From Bacillota bacterium (GTDB lineage Bacteria; Bacillota_A; Clostridia; Peptostreptococcales; Anaerovoracaceae): a DNA stretch of 15,064 bases. The stretch is from contig JAFRWH010000253.1 in NCBI GenBank assembly GCA_017438085.1, forward strand, positions 1 to 15,064, in the 5' to 3' direction. A program made the translations under genes and the position numbers. Positions 1 through 7,293 of this stretch are shown here, piece after piece. The notes under the pieces were generated by a model. That model saw only the letters and a list, made by a program, of their open reading frames with translations. It made no database searches and was not told the origin of the DNA. The number at the start of each line of letters is the position of its first letter. The first letter of the stretch is position 1.

Positions 1-2015
1 ACGTTCACGTAAAGGACGGAAAGATCGTAAAGATACAAGGTACTGAAGGCTTCCCCGTAAACAACGGCAAGCTCTGCACCAAAGGCGCAGGCAACCGCCA
101 GTACATTTACAGAGAAGACCGCGTGCTCTATCCCCTTAAGAGAGTGGGAGAAAAGGGCGAAGGCAAGTTCGAGCGCATCAGCTGGGAAGAGGCAGGAAAG
201 CTCATCGCAGATAAGTTCCTGCAGATCCGCAGGGACTACGGCGGAGACAAGGCTGCATTCTTCTCCGGCTACAGCAAATACTACCGCTTCATGCTCAGAA
301 GATTCGCTCACGTATTCGGTTCCCAGCACTACGGCACCGAATCCAGCTCATGCTTCACCTCCGGTGCCATGGCATGGCAGATAGCATCCGGCGAATCCAT
401 GGGCATGGATATTGGCAACGCCGAGCTGCTGCTGGGCTGGGGCATGAACGGCTTCCACTCCCGCTACCCGCTGGTCAACAACACAATCAGAAACAAAGAT
501 GGCCGTAAGATGAAGGTCATCATCATCGATCCCCGCATCACCCCCGCAAGCCAGAGACTGGCGGACCTGCACCTGCGGCCTCACCTCGGCACCGACGGAG
601 CTCTTGCACTTGCCATCGCCAATGTGCTGATAAAGAATGACTGGATCGACAAGGAATACATAGAAAAGTACGTTTACGGTTTCGAGCAGTACAAGGAATA
701 TGCGGCTCAGTTCACCCCCGAAAAGGGCGAAGAGCTGACCGGCGTTCCTGCAGCAGACATCGTAAAGGCTGCGGAGATCATCCACGGCTGCAAAGGCATA
801 GTCACCCCGGAAAGCAGCACCCTGGGCCACCACAAGAACGGCATGCAGAACTACAGGGCTATGATGTCCCTGCTCATCATCACCGGCAATGTGGACGTTA
901 AGGGCGGACAGCAGATAACACCCTTCTCCTTCATGGAGAGAGCCAACGGCTTCCCCACCAACGAGCACCACTTCGAAAACGAGCGCTTCCCCAAGGATGC
1001 AACTCCCGCCATCGGTTCCAAGGAATTCCCCCTCTGGTACTATCTTAGAAAGGACATGCAGGCCAACAAGCTGGCTGACAACATCCTTGCAGATGACGAG
1101 AACTCCGTAAAGTGCCTGCTGGCTCTTGGAATGAACTTCCGCATGTTCCCGGAAGACAAGAAGATGATCGAAGCTCTTAAGAAGCTGGAGATGTTCGTGG
1201 ATGTGGATCTGTTCATAACCGACACCGCCAAGTATGCGGACATCGTTCTTCCCGCCTGCACCTCCGTTGAGAGAGGCCAGTTCATAGGCTATCCCGGCGG
1301 CAAGGTATTCTTCAGCAAGCCTGCCATCGAGCCTCTTGGCGAATCCAAGTCCGACCCGGACATCCTCTCCTTCCTGGCCAACGCCATGGATCTGGACGAC
1401 GATCTTCTTAAGGGCGGCTACGATGAGTGCATCAGATACATCATCAAGGACCTGCCCATAACCATCGAGGAGCTGAAGGCTCAGGACCAGCCCATAACCC
1501 TGCCCGGCTTCAAGCCTGCATGGCCCACCGGCTACTGGCTTGAGCACGGCATTCCCACGCCCACAGGCAAGTTCGAGCTCTATTCCACCATTATTGCGGA
1601 TCACCCCGAATGGGGCCTTGATCCTCTGCCCACCTACACCGCTCCTTGGAACCCGGATCCTAAGAAGTATCCCTTCCTGCTCTGCGCAGGCGCGAGGCTT
1701 CCGAACGCCATCCATTCCAGGCTTCACGATGTACCCTGGGAGAGAAACCTGCAGCCCGAGCCTTCCGTAGAGATGAGCCTTGAGGATGCTGACCGTCTGG
1801 GCATCGAGCTCGGAGATGATGTAGAGATCACCACCGACATCGGATCGCTCAGCTTCAAAGCCATTCCCACCGCCACCGTCATGAAGGGCGACGTATTCAT
1901 CTACCACGGCTACAGAGAAAAGGATATCAACAGCCTGCTCAACGGCGACAACCTGGATCCCTACACCGGCTTCCCGGCTTACCGCAGCGCATATTGCAAT
2001 ATAAGGAGGATATAA
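1..2015 (+). CDS. Molybdopterin oxidoreductase, catalytic subunit (5' end missing)
   Basis: The open frame enters from outside the window (first full codon at 3), so about 670 C-terminal residues are seen. The first visible residues contain GKLCTKGAG, which fits the last Cys of the N-terminal 4Fe-4S (Molybdop_Fe4S4) domain. The molybdopterin domain follows, with an IIIDPR dinucleotide-binding segment near 510-540 and NYRAMMSLLIITGNVDVKGG near 850-910. A C-terminal dinucleotide-binding domain starts near YPFLLCAGARLPN (from 1669) and ends in LDPYTGFPAYRSAYCNIRRI. In the position where the DMSO-reductase superfamily places its Mo ligand, the protein reads ESSSCFTSG. The Cys codon at 351-353 is therefore the likely ligand, as in the formate dehydrogenase, polysulfide/thiosulfate reductase and NapA branches. 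The substrate cannot be named. The stop overlaps the ATG of the next gene by one base (taATG), which implies translational coupling. The signal peptide, if any, lies outside the window. Confidence 0.93.
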   Translation, partial: VHVKDGKIVKIQGTEGFPVNNGKLCTKGAGNRQYIYREDRVLYPLKRVGEKGEGKFERISWEEAGKLIADKFLQIRRDYGGDKAAFFSGYSKYYRFMLRRFAHVFGSQHYGTESSSCFTSGAMAWQIASGESMGMDIGNAELLLGWGMNGFHSRYPLVNNTIRNKDGRKMKVIIIDPRITPASQRLADLHLRPHLGTDGALALAIANVLIKNDWIDKEYIEKYVYGFEQYKEYAAQFTPEKGEELTGVPAADIVKAAEIIHGCKGIVTPESSTLGHHKNGMQNYRAMMSLLIITGNVDVKGGQQITPFSFMERANGFPTNEHHFENERFPKDATPAIGSKEFPLWYYLRKDMQANKLADNILADDENSVKCLLALGMNFRMFPEDKKMIEALKKLEMFVDVDLFITDTAKYADIVLPACTSVERGQFIGYPGGKVFFSKPAIEPLGESKSDPDILSFLANAMDLDDDLLKGGYDECIRYIIKDLPITIEELKAQDQPITLPGFKPAWPTGYWLEHGIPTPTGKFELYSTIIADHPEWGLDPLPTYTAPWNPDPKKYPFLLCAGARLPNAIHSRLHDVPWERNLQPEPSVEMSLEDADRLGIELGDDVEITTDIGSLSFKAIPTATVMKGDVFIYHGYREKDINSLLNGDNLDPYTGFPAYRSAYCNIRRI

Positions 2016-2524
2016 TGGCTTTAAAATTAGAACTTGATCTTTCCAAATGCTGCGCCTGCGGCGCCTGCGCTGTAGCCTGCATGGACCAGAACGACATAGA
2101 CCTTTCCACAGGCCAGAGACCCTTCAGAGTGGTGTTCCGTCAGGAGACCAGAAAGACAGGAGCCATAGAGTATTACTCCATGTCCTGCATGCACTGCGAC
2201 AACGCTCCCTGCATACAGGCCTGCCCCTCCGGCTGCCTCTACAAGGACCCGGAGACCAATCTGACCCTTTACGACAACACCTACTGCATAGGCTGCCACA
2301 GCTGCGCCATGGCCTGCCCCTTCGGTGCTCCCACCTTCGGACCGGACAACAAGATGCGCAAGTGCAACGGCTGCATAGACCGCATCAGAGCAGGTCTTGA
2401 GCCTGCCTGCGTAAGAGGCTGCACATTCGGTGCCCTTAAGCTGGTGGAAGCGGACAAGGACCCCGTGCCCGAAGAGTTCTCTCTCGTAGCAGCCTGCAAG
2501 ACCCTCGTAGAAAAGCAGAAATAG
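2015..2524 (+). CDS. 4Fe-4S ferredoxin-type electron-transfer subunit (DmsB/PsrB-like)
   Basis: This 169-residue protein has sixteen Cys residues in the classical four-cluster spacing: C12/C15/C18/C22, C58/C61/C66/C70, C91/C94/C97/C101 and C117/C120/C132/C136. That pattern is typical of the beta subunit that wires a molybdopterin catalytic subunit to its electron donor or acceptor. There is no signal sequence or membrane helix and no membrane-anchor gene follows, so the pair is probably soluble and cytosolic. I chose the ATG at 2015 rather than the in-frame TTG at 1994 because an AAGGAGG box (2003-2009) sits at ideal distance upstream and because starts overlapping the previous stop are common in operons. 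The partner is the gene immediately upstream. The physiological electron carrier (ferredoxin, Etf or NADH) is not indicated. Confidence 0.92.
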   Translation: MALKLELDLSKCCACGACAVACMDQNDIDLSTGQRPFRVVFRQETRKTGAIEYYSMSCMHCDNAPCIQACPSGCLYKDPETNLTLYDNTYCIGCHSCAMACPFGAPTFGPDNKMRKCNGCIDRIRAGLEPACVRGCTFGALKLVEADKDPVPEEFSLVAACKTLVEKQK

Positions 2525-2529
2525 CATAA

Positions 2530-3663
2530 GTGAACAATACAGTTCAAAGCAGCGACAATTTCATAATCAAAAGCTTCCGGGACCCCGTCTCCTTCGATAA
2601 CGAGCTGAAAGTCTACAGCGTTATAAAAGGGAGCGGGCTCGCCCCGGAGCTCGTATCGCAAGGTAATAACAGCCTCCGGCTGGAAAGGCTGGAGGCTGTG
2701 ACCCTTTCAGAATGGCTGAAGGAAGCCGAAGATCTTACAGTGCTTGCAGGAGCTCTTGCGGACTGGATGACCGCTTTTCAGAGACTGTTCTTTGATAAGA
2801 CAGGAAGCTTCATGGTAAATGACGACCTCAATCCGCGGAACCTGCTCATCGCAGACGACAGAGCTTTTGGGATCGATTTCGAGTTCTGGCACCCCGGCAG
2901 CAAAGAGGAAGCCTGCGCAGTGCTTCCCGCCATGATCGGATGCCTGGATATCGGATCCGCTGACGGCTTAGCCGATCACATTGCGGGTATGCTCTGCACA
3001 AAGCTGGATCTGGATGCGTCGCTGCTGGGCAAATGGGTCAGAGATAAGATCGACGGGACCCGGCTGCGCCGCAGAGCCATGAGATACATCAGGAAGTCTT
3101 CCTGCGCAATACTGGCAGGAGGAAAAGGCTCCCGCATGGGCGGCGCTGACAAAAGCGCCCTGAGGCTCGGAAAATACAGCTTTTTAGAGCATCTGCTCCA
3201 TACCGTCCGCTGCTTCGATCGCGTGCTCCTAAGCAGTAATGACACTAAGCTGACCAGCTATCCCTGCATACCGGACATACATCATGGACTGGGTCCCATG
3301 GGGGCGCTGGAAGCAGTCCTTTCCGCCTGCGGAACGGATGAGCTTATGATACTGCCCTGTGATACCCCGCTCATAAGGCCGGACAGCATTTTCCGCATGT
3401 ATGATGCATTTGCAGAGCTTTCCGAAGAAAGCGGGGCGCTGGTGCTGCGCAGCGGCGAGCGGGTCTATCCCACGATAGCGATCTACAGGAAAACCGCTCT
3501 GCCCGCCGTTATCGCAGCAATAGAAAGCGGTAACTACCGCATGATGAGGCTTCTGGACAGCATCAATGCGGAGTATATCGACATCAAAGACGAAAACCAG
3601 TTCAAAAACGTAAATACAGCTCAGGATCTGCAGGATCTTGAAGCTCTCATAAAGATACAATAA
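2530..3663 (+). CDS. Fusion protein: small-molecule-kinase-like domain + MobA-type molybdenum cofactor guanylyltransferase
   Basis: This 377-residue protein has two domains. Residues 1 to about 185 resemble an aminoglycoside-phosphotransferase/Bud32-type kinase fold. They carry a candidate ATP lysine (K14 in FIIKSF), a helix-C glutamate (E25), a catalytic loop NDDLNPRNLL (D99, N104) and a metal-binding GIDFEFW (D116). Residues 191-377 match MobA: the nucleotide loop LAGGKGSRMGGADKSAL (195-211), GPMGALEAVLSA (255-266), the metal site LPCDTP (275-280), RVYPTIAIY (311-319) and the C-terminal FKNVNTAQDL. MobA attaches GMP to molybdopterin to give the MGD cofactor needed by the upstream enzyme, so its position in this operon makes sense. 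The kinase half has no obvious role in that pathway. The GTG start is forced by an in-frame TAA directly before it. No good ribosome binding site is seen, so translation is probably coupled to the gene ending 5 nt upstream and low. Codon choice is less biased than in its neighbours. Confidence 0.88.
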   Translation: MNNTVQSSDNFIIKSFRDPVSFDNELKVYSVIKGSGLAPELVSQGNNSLRLERLEAVTLSEWLKEAEDLTVLAGALADWMTAFQRLFFDKTGSFMVNDDLNPRNLLIADDRAFGIDFEFWHPGSKEEACAVLPAMIGCLDIGSADGLADHIAGMLCTKLDLDASLLGKWVRDKIDGTRLRRRAMRYIRKSSCAILAGGKGSRMGGADKSALRLGKYSFLEHLLHTVRCFDRVLLSSNDTKLTSYPCIPDIHHGLGPMGALEAVLSACGTDELMILPCDTPLIRPDSIFRMYDAFAELSEESGALVLRSGERVYPTIAIYRKTALPAVIAAIESGNYRMMRLLDSINAEYIDIKDENQFKNVNTAQDLQDLEALIKIQ

Positions 3664-3678
3664 ACCAAGGAGGTACAT

Positions 3679-5310
3679 ATGGCCAAATTTATCAGCGCCA
3701 GAGAAGCCGCACAGCTCATACCTGACGGAGCGTCGGTAGGCATAGGCGGCATGGGTCTTTCCGGCTGGCCGGAGGAGATCGCCTGCGCCATACGCGACAA
3801 TTTCAGGGAGACCGGACATCCGAAGGATCTCTATCTGCGCCAGGCCAGCGCCATGGGCGACCACGGCTACGGCAACCAGTTCTACGGCTGGGAAAAGGAA
3901 CGCTATCCCGAAAGCCTGCCCGCGCCCGAAGGCGTAAGAGGCGCATCAAGACTCGGAGAAGCAGGGCCCGGACTGGTCACCCGCTGGGATGGAGCTCACG
4001 TACAAAGCGCCCATGCCCTCAACGACCTGGCGGCTCAGGGCAAAATAGTCGGCAACTGTCTGCCTCAGGGCGTGGCCATCAACCTCTGGAGAGAAATAGC
4101 AGCAGGAAGACCCGGACTCATCACCAAGGTGGGCCTTGGGACCTTTGTGGATCCCCGAGTCGAGGGCGGCCGCATGAACGAACAGACCAAGACCGACGCC
4201 GCAAAGCTGATAGAATTCAACGGCGAAGAATACCTGTTCTATGAGGCCAAGCCTCTTGACGTGGCGCTGCTCCGCGGCACCGTGGCAGACGAAAACGGCA
4301 ACATTTCCTTCATGCACGAAGGCATAATAAACGAAGGCCTTTCCATTGCCCAGGCAGCTCATAACAGCGGCGGCATAGTCATCGTCCAGGTAGAATACCT
4401 GACCCAGAACGGCACCCTGGCCCCCAAGGACGTAAAGATCCCGGGAATACTTGTGGACTACGTGGTCCAGGCAAAGGATCCCATGTCCAGCTGGCAGGCG
4501 GAAGGCGTTTACTGGGAGCCCGCATTCTCAGGACAGATCAGAAGGCCCATGGGCGAACTACCCAGAATGCCTCTTGACGAGAGAAAGGTCATCGCAAGGC
4601 GCGCGGCCATGGAGGTCCCCAAGGGAGCAGTGCTGAACCTGGGCGTAGGCGTAAGCGCCAATGTGGGCAATATACTGGCCGAGGAAGGCTGCTCCGATAT
4701 GGTCACCATGACCAGCGAGTCCGGCATGATAGGCGGAGTGCCCTGCCCCCTGCCTAACTTCGGCTCCCACTACAATCCCGAGTGCGTGGTGGACCACAAC
4801 TCTTCCTTCGACATGATAGACGGCGGAGCTCTGGACATGACCTGCCTGGGACTCGGCGAAGCTGATGCTGAAGGAAACATCAACGTAAGCAAGTTCGGCA
4901 GCAGGCTCATAGGCCCCGGCGGCTTCATAGACATCACCAACGCCACCCCCAAGGTAGTCTTCTGCGGCACCCTGGTGGGCAAGGCTAAGCTGGCTGTAAA
5001 GGACGGAAAGCTGGAGATCGTCGAGGAAGGAAAGGTAAAGAAGTTCCTGCCTCACGTGCAGCAGATAACCTTCGCCGGACAGAAGGTAAAGCCCGGACAG
5101 GAGGTGCTCTATGTTACCGAGCGCTGCGTTCTTAAGCTTATCGACGGAAAAATGGTGCTGACGGAGATAGCACCGGGTCTGGACCTGCAGAAAGATGTGC
5201 TTGACCAGATGGGCTTCACCCCCGAGATCTCCAAAGAACTGAAAACTATGGATCCGGGACTCTTCAGCGAGAGCTGGGGCGGCCTAAGGACCATCATGGA
5301 AAACAAATAG
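3679..5310 (+). CDS. Acyl-CoA:carboxylate CoA-transferase (propionate CoA-transferase type, class I)
   Basis: This 543-residue protein moves CoA between an acyl-CoA and a free acid through a glutamyl-CoA thioester. The alpha half is at about 1-290 and the beta half at about 300-535 in one chain, as in Pct and YdiF. The catalytic glutamate is E347 in the motif TSESGMIGG. It is preceded by the glycine-rich LGVGVSANVG (321-330) and followed by SKFGSRLIGPGGFIDI, which is typical of the fused enzymes. A perfect AAGGAGGT box (3667-3674) precedes the ATG, suggesting strong translation. The segment at about 66-105 (GNQFYGWEKERYPESL onward) seems longer than in propionate CoA-transferase as I remember it and could shape the acyl pocket. 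The gene leads into an acyl-CoA dehydrogenase 12 nt downstream, so the likely job is to activate the acid that the dehydrogenase reduces. Substrates may be acrylate-, crotonate- or aryl-acrylate-like; the sequence does not decide. Confidence 0.9.
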   Translation: MAKFISAREAAQLIPDGASVGIGGMGLSGWPEEIACAIRDNFRETGHPKDLYLRQASAMGDHGYGNQFYGWEKERYPESLPAPEGVRGASRLGEAGPGLVTRWDGAHVQSAHALNDLAAQGKIVGNCLPQGVAINLWREIAAGRPGLITKVGLGTFVDPRVEGGRMNEQTKTDAAKLIEFNGEEYLFYEAKPLDVALLRGTVADENGNISFMHEGIINEGLSIAQAAHNSGGIVIVQVEYLTQNGTLAPKDVKIPGILVDYVVQAKDPMSSWQAEGVYWEPAFSGQIRRPMGELPRMPLDERKVIARRAAMEVPKGAVLNLGVGVSANVGNILAEEGCSDMVTMTSESGMIGGVPCPLPNFGSHYNPECVVDHNSSFDMIDGGALDMTCLGLGEADAEGNINVSKFGSRLIGPGGFIDITNATPKVVFCGTLVGKAKLAVKDGKLEIVEEGKVKKFLPHVQQITFAGQKVKPGQEVLYVTERCVLKLIDGKMVLTEIAPGLDLQKDVLDQMGFTPEISKELKTMDPGLFSESWGGLRTIMENK

Positions 5311-5322
5311 AAGGAGCGAAAA

Positions 5323-6468
5323 ATGATACTTGACGCCAAGCATGCAATGCTGCAGAAGCTTTTCCGTGAGTTCGCGCAGACCGAATTCACAAAAGAGCTG
5401 CAGGACAAGCTCGACCAGACAGGCGAATTCGACTGGGACATCCATAAGAAGATGGCCAGGTACGGTTTCATGGGCCTGAGAATACCCAAAGAATACGGCG
5501 GTTCCGGCCTCGGTTATCTGGCATATGCCCTGATGATCGAAGAGCTGGCCAGAGTGGACGCTGTGCTTTCCATTTATGCCAACACTTCCAACTCCCTGGG
5601 CGGCGGTCCTCTGCTGCTGGCAGGCTCCGAGGAACAGAAGAAAAAGTATCTGCCTCCCGTTGCCAGCGGTGAAAAGATCGTGGTCTTCTGCCTTACCGAG
5701 CCCGGCGCGGGTTCCGATGCAGGCGGCACCACCACAACAGCCGTACAGGACGGAGATGACTTCATACTCAACGGCCGCAAGACCTTCGTTTCCGGAGCAC
5801 CCATGGCAGACTGGGCCATCGTCTTCGCCAAGACCGATCCCACCGCCAGAGGCTCCAGAGGCATCTCCATGTTCATACTTGACATGAAGCTTCCCGGCGT
5901 CACCCTGGGCGCACCCGAAAAGAAGATGGGTATCAACGGCTATCCCACCTGCGACATCGTCATGGAGAACGTAAGAGTCCCCGGCGACTGCCTTGTTGGA
6001 CAGCTCAACAAGGGCTTCTCCATAGCCATGAGGACCCTGGACGGCGGACGTCTGGGCATGGCAGCCCAGGCAGTAGGCATCGCTCAGAGCTGTCTGGACG
6101 AAGCTGTTAAGTACGCCAAGGAAAGAAAGCAGTTCGGCCGTCCCATCTCCGACTTCCAGGGCGTGAGCTTTATGCTTGCGGACATGGAAGCCGAGATACA
6201 GGCAGCCCGCCAGCTGGTATATCACGCTGCAGAGCTCAAGGACCACAACATGGACGCCACAAGAGCCTGCTCCGCAGCCAAGCTGATCGCTGCAGAGACC
6301 GCTAACCGCTGCGCCTACAAGGCTGTTCAGATCCACGGCGGCTACGGCTACATCAAGGAGTACAAGGTGGAGCGTCTCTACCGCGATGCCCGCATTTGCA
6401 GCATTTACGAAGGCACCAGCCAGATCCAGCAGGTCGTCATAGCTGCAGACCTTCTGAAGAACGCATAA
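5323..6468 (+). CDS. Acyl-CoA dehydrogenase / enoyl-CoA reductase (flavoprotein)
   Basis: This 381-residue protein is full length for the short-chain acyl-CoA dehydrogenase family. Visible landmarks are the flavin/substrate signature CLTEPGAGSDAG (123-134), RKQFGRPISDFQ (268-279), the QIHGGYGY region (336-343) and the catalytic base E363 in IYEGTSQIQ. The position of the catalytic Glu is that of butyryl-CoA and medium-chain enzymes rather than isovaleryl- or long-chain types. The loop that is usually WITNG near residue 155 reads FVSGAP here. The gene is directly followed by EtfB and EtfA, the pattern of Bcd-Etf, acryloyl-CoA reductase and caffeyl-CoA reductase complexes. In anaerobes these act in the reducing direction and may bifurcate electrons from NADH to ferredoxin. 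An AAGGAG box lies at 5311-5316. The specific enoyl-CoA substrate is not determinable from sequence. Confidence 0.93.
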   Translation: MILDAKHAMLQKLFREFAQTEFTKELQDKLDQTGEFDWDIHKKMARYGFMGLRIPKEYGGSGLGYLAYALMIEELARVDAVLSIYANTSNSLGGGPLLLAGSEEQKKKYLPPVASGEKIVVFCLTEPGAGSDAGGTTTTAVQDGDDFILNGRKTFVSGAPMADWAIVFAKTDPTARGSRGISMFILDMKLPGVTLGAPEKKMGINGYPTCDIVMENVRVPGDCLVGQLNKGFSIAMRTLDGGRLGMAAQAVGIAQSCLDEAVKYAKERKQFGRPISDFQGVSFMLADMEAEIQAARQLVYHAAELKDHNMDATRACSAAKLIAAETANRCAYKAVQIHGGYGYIKEYKVERLYRDARICSIYEGTSQIQQVVIAADLLKNA

Positions 6469-6480
6469 GGAGGCAAGAAC

Positions 6481-7281
6481 ATGAAGATATTCGTTACTGT
6501 AAAACAGGTACCTGATACATCCGGCAAGGTTGCTGTCAAGCCCGACGGCACCCTGGACCGCGCCTCCATGGCAACCATCACCAACCCCGACGACATGAAC
6601 GCCGTTGAAGCCGCTCTGAAGCTCAAGGACGAGACCGGCTGCAAGGTAATTGCCGTCTCCATGGGCCCCATGACTGCTGAAAGCATGCTCAGAGAGCTCA
6701 TGGCCATGGGCGTCGACGAAGGCCTGCTGATCTCCGGAAGAGAGTTCGGCGGTTCCGATACCTACGCCACATCACAGATCATCGCCGCAGGCATCGACCA
6801 CTACGGCCTCGATCCCGATGACATCATCTTCTCCGGACGCCAGGCCATCGACGGCGATACCGCTCAGGTAGGACCTCAGATCGCAGAAAAGCTGCACATC
6901 CCCCAGGTATCCTACGCCGGCGAAGTCACAAAGGAAGGCAACAAGCTGACCGTAAAGCGCATGCTCGAAGACGGCTACATGACAGTTGAAGTCGAAACGC
7001 CCTGCCTGATCACCTGCATCAAGGAGCTTAACGAGCCCCGCTACATGAGCGTTTCCGGCATCGATGGCTGCTTCGACAAGCCCCTTATCATCTACGATTA
7101 CAACGAGCTGAAGGATCATCCCCTTATCGACCCGACCACCATCGGTCTGAAGGGCTCCCCCACCAACATCTACAAGTCCTTTACTCCTCCCCAGAAGGGA
7201 GCCGGAAGGATGCTGGCAGGAAGCACAAAGGATGCGGCTAAGGAGCTGGCATCCATACTCAGCGAAAAGCACATCATTTAA
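6481..7281 (+). CDS. etfB: Electron transfer flavoprotein, beta subunit
   Basis: This 266-residue protein begins MKIFVTVKQVPDT and carries the conserved nucleotide-binding motif SGRQAIDGDTAQVGPQ (118-133) and the EtfB signature ITCIKELNEPRYMS (177-190). The motif resembles that of clostridial Bcd-associated Etfs, several of which bind a second FAD in the beta subunit and bifurcate electrons. Whether this one bifurcates is an inference. AAGGAGG (6467-6473) overlaps the stop of the preceding dehydrogenase, and the spacing of 12 nt on each side marks it as the middle of a three-gene electron-transfer unit. It would pair with the EtfA encoded next and deliver electrons to the dehydrogenase upstream. 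Confidence 0.95.
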   Translation: MKIFVTVKQVPDTSGKVAVKPDGTLDRASMATITNPDDMNAVEAALKLKDETGCKVIAVSMGPMTAESMLRELMAMGVDEGLLISGREFGGSDTYATSQIIAAGIDHYGLDPDDIIFSGRQAIDGDTAQVGPQIAEKLHIPQVSYAGEVTKEGNKLTVKRMLEDGYMTVEVETPCLITCIKELNEPRYMSVSGIDGCFDKPLIIYDYNELKDHPLIDPTTIGLKGSPTNIYKSFTPPQKGAGRMLAGSTKDAAKELASILSEKHII

Positions 7282-7293
7282 GGAGGCACGGAT

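Noticed and set aside
348..1907. 519-codon open frame on the minus strand inside the molybdoenzyme gene
   Set aside because: The opposite strand has a coherent conserved protein. The minus frame reads as Gly/Val/His-rich low-information sequence, which is what a GC-rich, codon-biased gene produces in antisense.
5284..6336. 350-codon minus-strand frame across the acyl-CoA dehydrogenase gene
   Set aside because: Shadow of the dehydrogenase, with no recognisable motif and no ribosome binding site. The same holds for the minus frames at 6772-7695, 4558-5055 and 9583-10434.
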